Shown in pieces: positions 25,613 through 35,600 of a stretch of DNA of 64,000 nt. The notes under the pieces were generated by a model. It made no database searches. It had not been told where the DNA came from and was given only the letters and a program-made list of their open reading frames with translations. The DNA lies in contig JAGOMA010000006.1 in the NCBI GenBank assembly GCA_017993775.1, positions 62,001 to 126,000 of the forward strand, read 5' to 3'. Made by a program: the position numbers and the translations under genes. Position 1 is the first letter of the stretch, and every line of letters begins with the position of its first letter. The stretch is from Chloroflexota bacterium (GTDB lineage Bacteria; Chloroflexota; Anaerolineae; Promineifilales; Promineifilaceae).

Positions 25613-25919
25613 GAAGTTCCTGTAAGAATAGGGCGCGGATGAGCACAGATAAGGCTACTTCCATTTTAAAAACAGTGAACGGCCGTTTTTTTCGTGCTGG
25701 TTTGCCTGCTCTACAACCAAAAATATACCGCTTCTTTTTTTATCTGGCGAACGGCTTTACAATAAGGTCCGACAAGATTGGGACTTAATTTGTTTCGATC
25801 GCCTTGCCTGCCCATAACCGCATGAGTATCACCCGCATTAACAACAGGCGTCCTACTTATTTGTCTTTGCACGTTGCAGACCTACACATCTTCGCTGTGT
25901 TGATTTGGAAGGGAATTCT
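25613..25919. other. Intergenic region between kinase and S33 hydrolase
   Basis: This divergent 307-bp gap contains one octamer copy and a half-element of the GGACGCGGAT family (around 25630-25650, GGGCGCGGATGAGCACAGAT). The remainder is AT-richer (25690-25790), as expected of a promoter, but I could not place a confident -35/-10 pair. Confidence 0.5.
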
Positions 25920-27374
25920 ATGAAACAGGTTTTTCTGCTCATAACAGCTTCCTTGTTTTGGCTGACCGGCTGCTTGAACGGCCGTGAACCCACACCGGTC
26001 ACATCTTCTACGCTGGCTGACTGCCAGCTTGCGGGCGGGGTGGAGGCGCAGTGTGGCGCGCTGACGGTCTTGGAAAACCGGGATGGCCCGGCAGACGGCC
26101 GTACCATCGACATCCACTATGCAGTTATCCCGGCCACCAACAGCCTGCCGCAAGCCGACCCCATTTTTCTGCTCGCCGGAGGCCCGGGGCAGGCAGCTAT
26201 GACTGTTTACCCGCGTATTTTGCCCGCCCTGCAAAAAATGAATCAGAGCCGGGATATTGTTCTGGTGGATCAACGCGGAACCGGCAAGTCGTCCCCGCTA
26301 TCCTGCCCAAACGTCAACGACCTGCCGCTGGACAGCAGCCAGGACGTGGTCAGTGCTGCCTTGGAAAGCTGTCGCCAGGAATTATCTGCCACCCATGACC
26401 TGACCCAATACCACACCACCATTGCCATGACAGATCTGGACGAAGTACGCGCCGCGCTGGGTTATGACCAAATCAACCTGATTGGCACTTCTTACGGCAC
26501 CCGGGCCGCTCTGGAATATATGCGCTTATTCCCGGAGCGCACGCGCAGCGTGGTGTTGAATGCTGTCGTGGGGCCAGAACTGGTGCTGCAACTGCAAGCG
26601 CCCCGCGACGGCCAGCGCGCCCTCGTGCTTTTCTTTGCCCGCTGCGCGGCTGACGCCGCCTGCCAGACCGCTTTTCCGGAGTTGGAGGCTGATTTTGCGG
26701 CGCTGGTGGCGCAGGCAGAAACCGGCGTCGACGTGCGGCTTGTCCATCCACTCAGCGGCGAAGTGATGGAGATTACGCTTAACCGGGATGAGTTCACGCA
26801 GAGCATTTTCACCATGCTCTACAGCACCGACATTGTCTCGCTGCTGCCACTGCTTATCCACAATGCGGCCGAGACCGGCGATTTTGCGCCGCTGTTGGTG
26901 CAAATGCTGGCAATTTCTGGCAGCGTGGGACTGGAACAAGGGATGTTTTATGCTGTGGCGTGCAATGAGGATGCAGCCTTTATTGATCTGGCGACGGCCG
27001 AGCAAATGCAGGCGGGGTCACAATTTAGCCTGAGGGCGGCCGATTTTGTGGCGACTTGCGCCAATTGGCCGCGCGCGGCTGTGCCAGAGGGATTACGACA
27101 GCCGGTAACGGCCGTTATCCCCACCTTGCTCCTCTCTGGCGCTGCCGACCCGATTACCCCGCCCCAATACGCCGAAGCGGTCGCCGCCGCCCTGCCGCAA
27201 AGCCTGCACCTGATCGTCCCCGATTACGGCCACGATGTTTTGCTGACGGGATGTATGCCCTTGGTGGTCGATGCCTTCATTGGCCGCGGCAGTGTGGATG
27301 GACTGGACACCAGCTGCCTGGCAGAAATACAAGCCCCGCCATTTTTTGTCAGCCCGGCGGGTCCGCCGCCGTAA
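25920..27374 (+). CDS. Secreted alpha/beta hydrolase lipoprotein, S33/TAP-like peptidase
   Basis: This 484-residue protein starts at ATG 25920 (TTGGAAGGGA just upstream is the ribosome-binding site). It has a lipoprotein signal ending in LTGC. The hydrolase fold has the oxyanion strand GGPGQAA, DQRGTGKS, nucleophile elbow GTSYGT with Ser191, Asp410 in GAADPITP and His438 in DYGHD, the last two inside a TAP-like C-terminal segment. This matches prolyl-aminopeptidase/tripeptidyl peptidases anchored to the outer face. Substrate specificity is not predictable. A hairpin follows at 27383-27430. Confidence 0.88.
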   Translation: MKQVFLLITASLFWLTGCLNGREPTPVTSSTLADCQLAGGVEAQCGALTVLENRDGPADGRTIDIHYAVIPATNSLPQADPIFLLAGGPGQAAMTVYPRILPALQKMNQSRDIVLVDQRGTGKSSPLSCPNVNDLPLDSSQDVVSAALESCRQELSATHDLTQYHTTIAMTDLDEVRAALGYDQINLIGTSYGTRAALEYMRLFPERTRSVVLNAVVGPELVLQLQAPRDGQRALVLFFARCAADAACQTAFPELEADFAALVAQAETGVDVRLVHPLSGEVMEITLNRDEFTQSIFTMLYSTDIVSLLPLLIHNAAETGDFAPLLVQMLAISGSVGLEQGMFYAVACNEDAAFIDLATAEQMQAGSQFSLRAADFVATCANWPRAAVPEGLRQPVTAVIPTLLLSGAADPITPPQYAEAVAAALPQSLHLIVPDYGHDVLLTGCMPLVVDAFIGRGSVDGLDTSCLAEIQAPPFFVSPAGPPP

Positions 27375-27382
27375 AAATATCT

Positions 27383-27430
27383 GGGAGCGCAGGTCTATGG
27401 CCGGGCTAGGGGCAGGCCATCCGCGCTCCC
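27383..27430 (+). terminator. Candidate terminator hairpin after S33 hydrolase
   Basis: GGGAGCGC (27383-27390) pairs with GCGCTCCC (27423-27430), with additional ATGGCC/GGCCAT pairing inside. It begins 9 bp after the stop codon. No long T-run follows, so termination may be weak or factor-assisted. Confidence 0.5.
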
Positions 27431-27460
27431 GTTTAGGACCACGGATTGAATACTTTGCTA

Positions 27461-27505
27461 GAGATTGGAGATTAGAGATTGGTCCAATCTCCCGTCTCCA
27501 ATCTC
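27461..27505. repeat. Hybrid GGAGATT/AGATTGG hairpin
   Basis: A left arm of GAGATTGGAGATTAGAGATT runs into GGTCC and a right arm CCAATCTCCCGTCTCCAATC. About 19 of 22 positions pair. It combines the tandem GGAGATT heptamers of 59797-59860 with the central palindrome of 10527-10559, which links the two forms into one family. It lies 45 bp before the ABC ATPase start. Confidence 0.8.
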
Positions 27506-27549
27506 AGTTCCGTAAGTGATTTTGGACTCGTTCTTTTGTGAGGATTTTT

Positions 27550-28281
27550 ATGATTGCAGTGACCAATCTATCGAAGGCGTTTGGCGCGGTGCAGGCGGTG
27601 CAGGCCGTTTCTTTTAGCGCGCCAAACGGCAAAATAACCGGACTGCTTGGCCCCAACGGAGCGGGTAAAAGCACCACCATGCGGCTGATTGCCGGGGTGT
27701 TGGAGCCGGATGAAGGCGGCGTAACTGTGGACGATCTGGATGCGTACCGGCAGCGGGTGGCGGCGCAGCAGCGCCTTGGCGTGCTGCCGGATAAACGGGG
27801 TGTGTATCAACGGCTGACATCGCGGGAAAATGTGCGGTATTACGGCCGTTTACACGGCCTGCGCGGCTCAGCTCTGGAGGCACGTATTGATGAGCTGATG
27901 GTTCTTCTGGAGATGGATGATATTGCCGACCGGATCACCGAAGGTTTCTCTACCGGCCAAAAAGTAAAGGTAGCCATCGCCCGCGCCCTGGTTCACAATC
28001 CGCCCAATATCATGTTGGACGAACCAACGGTCGGATTGGACGTGATGAGTACCCGCGCGATGCGCCAGGTGATTCGCCGCCTGCGCGATGCCGGGCAGAC
28101 GGTTCTGTTTTCCAGCCATATCATGCAAGAAGTGGCTTCATTGTGCGACAACATTGTCATTATTGCGCACGGCCGTGTCGCGGCTCAGGGTTCGGCCGAC
28201 GATTTACGCCAGCGCGCCGGTCAGCCGGATCTGGAAGAAGCATTTGTTCGGCTTATCGGCACCACGGAGGGCTTGGAATAA
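27550..28281 (+). CDS. ABC transporter ATP-binding protein, NatA-like
   Basis: This 243-residue protein starts at ATG 27550 (AGGA with 5-nt spacing; an in-frame upstream start lacks one). It has Walker A GPNGAGKST, signature STGQKVKVAIARAL, Walker B IMLDEPTVGLD, and the H-loop SSHIMQE. The signature variant STGQK is typical of ABC-2 exporter ATPases such as NatA and the CcmA-like group. Its stop overlaps the permease start (TAATG), so the two are coupled. It powers export by the next gene product. Confidence 0.93.
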   Translation: MIAVTNLSKAFGAVQAVQAVSFSAPNGKITGLLGPNGAGKSTTMRLIAGVLEPDEGGVTVDDLDAYRQRVAAQQRLGVLPDKRGVYQRLTSRENVRYYGRLHGLRGSALEARIDELMVLLEMDDIADRITEGFSTGQKVKVAIARALVHNPPNIMLDEPTVGLDVMSTRAMRQVIRRLRDAGQTVLFSSHIMQEVASLCDNIVIIAHGRVAAQGSADDLRQRAGQPDLEEAFVRLIGTTEGLE

Positions 28282-29474
28282 TGCGCCCTAATTTTTGGAA
28301 ACTGGTTGGCATTATCAGCCGGAAAGAGATGGTAGATAATTTACGCGATCGCCGCTCGGTGTTTAACGCCCTGCTCAGCGTGCTGCTCAATCCGCTGCTG
28401 TACATTGTGCTGTTTGGCTTCCTCAACCGTTCTTTCGTCGATCAGGTGGAGCAAACGCTGCAACTGCCGGTGGTAGGAGCGCAAAATGCGCCAAACCTGG
28501 TCGCCTTTTTGGACCAATACAACGTGGATATTTTGCCGCCGCCGGCTGATCCGCGCGCGGCGGTGCAAAATGGCGAGGTTGATGTTGTGCTGGTTATTCC
28601 GGACACCTATGCGGCTGCTTTTAGCCAGGGCGAACCGGCGTCGGTTGAGCTGATTCAGGACGAATCGAACCAGGGGACGAGCGTGGCTGGGCAGCGGGTA
28701 AAGAATTTGTTGGAACAGTACAGCGACCGGATGGCGGCGCTGCGGTTGTTGGCTCGGGGGATAAATCCGGCGGTGATGACGGCCGTGCCTGTCATTGCTG
28801 TGGATGTTTCGCCAGCTGCGCGTGGCGCATCGGGGACTGTGCTGGGGCTGCTGCCCATCATCATGCTCACGGCTGCTTTTCTGGGTGGATTTTACATGGT
28901 GGTAGACATGACTGCCGGGGAGCGGGAGCGCGAATCTTTGGAGCCGCTGTTGATCAATCCGGTTCCGCGGGCGGCGTTTGTACTTGGTAAGTATTTCACG
29001 GCGTTTGCTTTCACAATTCTGGCTACTGCTCTGGCGACGGTCCTCTTTTTGGTTTTGTTAGGCATTCCGGCGGTGCAATCGTTTACCGCCATTCAAGTGG
29101 ATGTGAAAGGGTCGGCGATGGTGACGGCCGTTCTCGTTATCATCCCGGTCATCTTTATGGCTGTGGCCTTGCAAATGCTGATTGCTTCCTACACGCGCAA
29201 CGTGAAAGAGGCGCAGACCTATACCCAGTTGCTTTCGCTGGCCGGTTTTATGCCGGCGCTTTTTCTGGCGATCTTGCCCATCAAGGCGCAGCCGTGGATG
29301 AACCTTGTGCCAACCATCACCCAAACTTTTATGATCAACAAGGTGATGCGCGGCGAGGCGCTGCCGGTTGGAGATGTGGTGATGGCAACGGCCGTTACTC
29401 TGCTGGTCGGGTTGGTGGCTTTGGCGGTGGCTATCCGGTTGTACAATCGGGAACGGATTGTGCTGATTGGGTGA
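28281..29474 (+). CDS. ABC-2 type permease, NatB-like
   Basis: This 397-residue protein starts at ATG 28281 overlapping the ATPase stop. One N-terminal membrane segment (SVFNALLSVLLNPLLYIVLFGFL) is followed by a large extracytoplasmic domain (about 55-190, with NLVAFLDQYNVDILPPPADPRAAV), then about five membrane segments (LGLLPIIMLTAAFLGGFYMV, AFAFTILATALATVLFLVLL, and so on). DMTAGERERESLEPLLINPV is the cytoplasmic signature of NatB/ABC-2 permeases. The exported substrate (sodium, antibiotic or other) is unknown. Confidence 0.9.
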   Translation: MRPNFWKLVGIISRKEMVDNLRDRRSVFNALLSVLLNPLLYIVLFGFLNRSFVDQVEQTLQLPVVGAQNAPNLVAFLDQYNVDILPPPADPRAAVQNGEVDVVLVIPDTYAAAFSQGEPASVELIQDESNQGTSVAGQRVKNLLEQYSDRMAALRLLARGINPAVMTAVPVIAVDVSPAARGASGTVLGLLPIIMLTAAFLGGFYMVVDMTAGERERESLEPLLINPVPRAAFVLGKYFTAFAFTILATALATVLFLVLLGIPAVQSFTAIQVDVKGSAMVTAVLVIIPVIFMAVALQMLIASYTRNVKEAQTYTQLLSLAGFMPALFLAILPIKAQPWMNLVPTITQTFMINKVMRGEALPVGDVVMATAVTLLVGLVALAVAIRLYNRERIVLIG

Positions 29475-29547
29475 GTGAACCAGGGGTATAGAGGGCAGTT
29501 TAATTTATATCCCATTGAAGAACAGGCTGGTTGAAGCGAATTAATGC

Positions 29548-29587
29548 AAAACGGCCGTTGCCCAGTTTCAGGCAACGGCCGTTTTTT
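29548..29587 (+). terminator. Rho-independent terminator built from two octamers
   Basis: AAAACGGCCGTTGCC, loop CAGTTTCA, then GGCAACGGCCGTTTTTT: a 15-bp perfect stem followed by six T on the plus strand. Because the arms start with A4 it also works in reverse for the minus-strand gene ending at 29634. Each arm contains one ACGGCCGT. Confidence 0.88.
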
Positions 29588-29633
29588 ATCCCAAGACAAA
29601 GGTCAGATCGCTGACCTTTATCTCTGCTGCGTA

Positions 29634-32600
29634 CTAATTACGAATCATAAACGGTAAGAGAACCATATGCTTGACCGTTGTTTTTAGCGCAACGGAGGCA
29701 TAGGAGCCGCTGTAGGTTTGGGAGGCGGCAGTGATCACGGCCGTGTCCGACCCACCGCTGGCGTTGGCCGGCGGGGTGACGATCACGTCAAAGGTCACAC
29801 TTTCCTGGGGCGCTAAGGTCACGCTTAGGCCATAATCGCTGGCCCGACCGCCAAACAGTAGCCTTGTGTCCCAATTTGCCTGAACATTCAGGTCAAAGGT
29901 GTCGGTGAAATCGCCGGTATTGACAATAGAGACCGTGTACCGCGCGGTTTCAAACAGCGAGATGAGCTGCTCACTTGGGGTGGCATCAACAGACACATTG
30001 ACCACCTGCATTTCAACCGGGATGACCAATGGAGCGTTGAAAGCGCCGCCGTAATAGATTTCGCCCAGATAGATGCCGGGGGTAACGGCCGTGGCGTCGA
30101 ACACCACATCCACCGTCACCGACCCGTTCGCATTGACTGTGCCACTGTCCGGCAGTGCAAACAACCAGGGCGCATCCGGCGGCTGCAAACTGCAATCATA
30201 ATTGTTTGAACTGGGATGAACAAAGCAAACTGCCAGTTCATCCGATAAAACGGCCTGATTGTATCCATATTGCAAACCTGTCTGCGGATCGCCCTGAATA
30301 CCAATGGTTGCCCGGTCGCCGGTGAAATCGTTGAGCGATTTGTACTGGCTTAGGATGTTCCCATTTTCAAACAACACTACCTGGAAGGTCATACTCGATG
30401 ATGGCCAACCGCTGGAATCGATATTCTCCCATTGGATAATTAATCGCCGGTGCGGTGCAATACCCTGAACTTCGTAATAGGTTTTGCTGGCGGCCGTGTA
30501 ATTATGGCTGTCCCACAGCGGCGCGATATAAGCCTGTACGCCGTCATCTATGGTACTCGGAATGGGTTGGTTACCGGCGAAGGTGGGGTCAGGTTGCCGA
30601 TCTTCAAAGTAAACCTGGCCGTAGGAGTGGATAGAAAGCTGGTTGTATTCCTGGCCATAGTAGCTGAAGTTGAAGGGGATCTCCAGCGGGGCATAGAAAT
30701 CGTTGGCCCCGCTAAGGCCTAAACTCTGGCCGGTGGTGGAGATGTCGATCCAATTGTAGGTGACTGGGCTGCCGGGCACGTTGGAGTCGATGCACGAATA
30801 GCCGAAGGCATCGGCATCACCGCAGGAGGTGTATGGCACGGTTGGCAGCATGGTCAGGGACCAATCGGTATCCCGTACCGCAAAGTCGAAGGCCGAAGCG
30901 CCGGTATTGCTGATGGTGAAGCTCTTGGTTACGGTTGTGCCAACGGTGACGACTTCATTGAAGGCGGTCGGATCGTGGGCGATGTTGGCGATTTCGGGGA
31001 CTAGATTGAAGTCTGTGGTGGTGGCGGCGTTGGAAACGGCCGTTACCGACGTTACCTGGCTCACAAACCCTCTCCGGCTCACCGTGATCGTGTATTCACC
31101 CGGCTGCACAGTCAGGTTGTAAGCGTCTTTGTTATGCACCAGCTTATCGAACCCATTGGGAGCGGTGATGTGCAAGGTAGCCGGTAACGCATCGCTCGTC
31201 GCGGCATCGGTGATACGGCCGTCTAGCGTAGCGCAATCCGTGCAGCCCAATGCCAGGCTGACAGGCATATCGGGGGGATTGTTGATAAAACCACCCTCAA
31301 ACACCACGTCAGACAGAAAATCGCCGGTCGTTACCATACTTCGCAGGTCGAAGACAATATCAAACGTTGCCTGCATCCCCGCCGGAACAACAATTTCGTC
31401 TGTCGGTAAGGTGGCCCACCGTACTGCCTCAGAGGCGATAGACAACCCAGACAGGGAAGAAAAGCCCATGTCGCTAAGGTACTCTGCTGCGCCGGTAGTC
31501 ACGTTAATCCGGTAGAATTTTTGGGTAAAGGGAAAAGTGTTGGGGTCGGTTGACGTGTAAAACAGTTGATTGGTAGCCGAATCCCAGGCCAGACCTTGGG
31601 TAAAGGTATTGGCGTCAAAACCCAGACTGCCGACCACTGTAACCTGCCCCGTTGTTGGATCGATGGTTACCAGAATGTCGTTGTCGATGTCGACACTGTA
31701 CAAGGTTCCGTTGTCCGCAAAAGTCAGCGAATTGAGACACCCGCTGCCGGCAATAGGCACATTTTGTGAGGTTGCCGCCGTGTGGACATCAACGGCGTAG
31801 AGCGATTGCCCCATGTAGCAATTAAAGGCATGGAGGATGTACATGGTTTCGGTGACCGGATCATAGGCCATGCCATCGTAGACGCTGTAGGTAGAAATCA
31901 TGGGCAGCGCGCCAACGATTCTCTTGCTGCCGGTGGCTGCGTCTAAGGCGATCAGTTTGCTTTCTTCAAAGGCGTACAACGTGGAGAAATCGTTCGCCCA
32001 GAAATCGCCGCCGCGCAAAGAGCCATGATCGATATGCTGCCCGCTGCTAAATATGTTGGTGGAATCATTCAGGTTAAACCAGCCCAAGGATCCGCCGATG
32101 CCTTCTTCGAGGATGCCATAGGCGGTAATGGCAAGGGGCGCGTCGGTGGTGTTCGGACTCTGTTCGTTGATGGCGGTCAGGGCAGCGTTGCGCACGGCGA
32201 TGGGCACGTCGAAGTTGTCCATGCGCACGGTGAAGCGCATGGGAACGGTGCCGGTATTGGAGACGGTGACGGTTTTGGTCATCAGGTCGCCAATTTGAGC
32301 GTTGACGTCGATGTTCGCCGGGCTGTAGCTTAAGAAACTGGCCTGGGGAGTCAGGATGATGTCGGTGGTGACGGTTGTGGCAGACACGGCCGTTACCGTC
32401 GTCGTGGCATCCAGATAACCAGGAGCAGCGGCCGTCAGGGTGTATTCGCCAGCCGGAACAGTGACGTTGTAGGCGTCTACGCTTACCAGATGGATGTTCA
32501 TGCCGTTGGCGCTGGTGATGGTGACATTGGCTTTAACGGCCGTGTTAAACCAGTCATCCAATATGGACCCATCAAGCACGCCGCAATCGGCGCAAGGTAC

Positions 32601-35600
32601 GTGCATCAGCAAAGGCTGGGCGGTGACATTGTTTACAAATGAGCCGCTGAAGGCGACCGCGCCTTTGTAATCTTCCAGCGCATACAAACCGCGCGTATCA
32701 AAAACAACATCCGCATTCACCGAGCTGTTGGCCGGAATGGTGATCTGGTCAGGAACGGCCGTGGCCCATGGCAGCGGCGCCGAAGCAAAAGCAATCCAGG
32801 TAAAAGCAATTTCGCTAAAGTTGCCCGGCGCGGTGCTGCCCAACGACTCAACAAATGTCGTTTCGGCCGTTGCCAGGTCAATCGTATGCAGCTGCCCACC
32901 ATCGTTATTCCAGGTGGTAATATACATTTGCTTTGTAACCGGATCCCAATCCATGCCGCCGTTGAAGTTTGTATACGGCAGCACCGGCCCAATGGCAGTA
33001 GCCTGCCGCGTGGTCTTATCGATGGTCAGGAGCTGTTGGCCCCAGGTATCGTGGGCATACATCGTGCCCTGATCATCAAACGCAATCGAATCAATTTCTA
33101 ACTGATTCTGGCTGAGAATAGCGCCGAGCAGTGTCGTTTGGCCGGTGGTCACGTCGATGGTAAACAAGCTTTTTCCGCCGGTGCTAAAGAAATCGACGTA
33201 ACTGCTCACCACGTACATTTGCTGCGTTGCGGGATCATACCCCATCGCGCTGTATTGCTCCCATCCAGGTGGTTGGGGCAATGTGCCCACGACGGTAACA
33301 GCGCCGCTGGTCGTATCAATTTTCAGCAGCTCATCATTCGACGCATCATAATCATTCAGATCGCCCAGGGCATAGACCACGGTGAAATCGTCGCCAAAGA
33401 AGTCGCCGCCGACCGAGCCGCCCTTAGCAAAACTGCCGAGGCTGGTCAGGGTTGCAGGATCCTGGCGGTTAAAATAAGCAATGGTGGGCTGCGGATCAAA
33501 GCTGGCATAAATGCCATAGACGCGATCCAACAAGGTGCTGTAAGGCGTCAGGCTCACGTCCACAGGTAGTGATCCGCTTGCCGTCAGGGTGATGGTGTGG
33601 GTAACAACATCACCCAGGGCTACGGTGTCTTCGATATTGGGCGGAGTGTAGCCCAATGACCCACCTTGCAGATTGGCATCCAGCGGCGTCGTTGCGCCAT
33701 CATTGATGGTTACCTGCGTGGTGAAGCTGGCATAATGGACGGCCGTAACCGTGACGGTATACGTGCCGGTACGCAGATCGCCGCTGAAATTACCCAGCAA
33801 ATCGGTTGTGAAGACTACTTGATTGCTTCCATCATCGGCCGTGACGGAGGCGTTTTTAATCGGCCAACTGTAATCGGTGTCGGTTACTGTGCCGGCCAAC
33901 GAGCCGTACAAAACCCCATTGCTGCACCAATTTAAGGCGGTTGTCAGCACATCCTGACGATCGGCCAGAAGGTCGATGGCTTCGAAGGGGAAACCGAGGT
34001 AGGTGCTGCGGAAGGAACGGCCGTATACCGAAGACCCCGCTGTGTCGACTGCCTCGACAAAAGCCGGCTGGCCACTACCATTTAGCACAAGCCCTCTCGT
34101 GTCGGCATAGTATGGGTAAACCAGGTTATAAGGACCAAGTCCGCCATACACAACCCAATCCCCGGTTACATTTGCATACTCAGGGTATTTGGAAAAGTAG
34201 CTGCGCAACCCTAAGAATTGGCTGCGAAACGCGGTGATGGTATTCAGATAGCTGGGGCTGGACAAAAACAGGCAGTTGTCTTGAGGCAGCCATTGGCTCA
34301 ACATTGCCTCAGTCGCCTCTGTGGGGCCAGCGCCGTATCTGGCTCCGGTGAACCAGATCACCATGCCGTAGGGGGCTAAATCCGCCGCGACGGGTAGGTT
34401 CAAGCCGGCGGATGTGTCCCAAATGTCGTAAGCCGTGCCCATCGCGTCCAGCGCATCGGTGTAAAAGGCGCGGACATCCGGGCCGTCGTCGTCATCGTCT
34501 ACCAGCAGGACCATCGGCGAAACGGCCGTGGTGAAGCTGGATGTTGCCGAAACGGCGCTGCCGCAGCCATTGTCGGCCGTGACGCGCCAATAGTACAGTG
34601 TCCCGGCGGCCAAATAAGTGGAGGGCATCAGGGTGATATGGGTGGTGGTTTCGCTGTAAACCACGCTGGCAAAACCGCTGTCGGTGGCGATTTCCAGGGT
34701 GTATTCACCTGCGCCGGCTGCCGGTGTCCAGGTAAAGCTGGTGGTGACCGGAACGTTAACGGCCGTATCCGCTGGCGACGACAGCGTGAGACTGCCCGGA
34801 ACGGCGCTGGCTAAATCCAGAGCAACTGTAGCGGTATGTACCTTGCTGCCTTCCGTGCCGACGATACCCAACGAATAACTGCCGGCCGTCGCCCCGCCTA
34901 AATTGGAAAGAGTCAGGGTGGTGGCGGCATTGGGGGTAACAGGGTTGGCGGCAAAGGCCGCATTGGCGCCGGCCGGCGCGCCGCTGACGCTGAGAGTGAC
35001 GCTGTTGTTATACCCGCTTACCGAGGCCAGGTTCACGTCGTACACCGGGCTGTCGCTGGTGCAGACAGCCTGAGAAGCCGGCGTGGCGCTGATCACAAAA
35101 TCGGCGGGGAAAGTCACTTTTTCAAAAAAGACATCCGGGTCTTGCACGGCGTTGGTCAGATTTCGGTCATCAGACCAGAAAATGTAGGCGCTGTCCGTGT
35201 CTTGGAATTGTTGATCGTAAAAGCCGTGATAACACGTGTCGATGGTGGGGTCCACAAACACAGGCGATTGGGCGTCGCTGATTTTGACGCTGGTTTCCCA
35301 GGTTTGTCCATTGTCGAACGAGGTGCGCATGAAGGTTTCAAACAAGTAATTGTTGGTCGGATCATTGCGCCGATCGTACCAGGTGGCCACGACACGGCCG
35401 TTTTCGTTCACGCTGATGGTGGGGAAAAACTGGTCGGTCAGGGTTACATCGTCATTCAGGCGAATTTCTGGTTCCCAGCTCGTTCCATTGTCCAGCGAGC
35501 GGCGGTAAAACACATCGACGACATCGCCAGCGTTGTAGCCATCGGGATCATAGGCGTAAACCATGTGCAGTACACCGTCGCTGCCGGTGGTAATTTGTGG

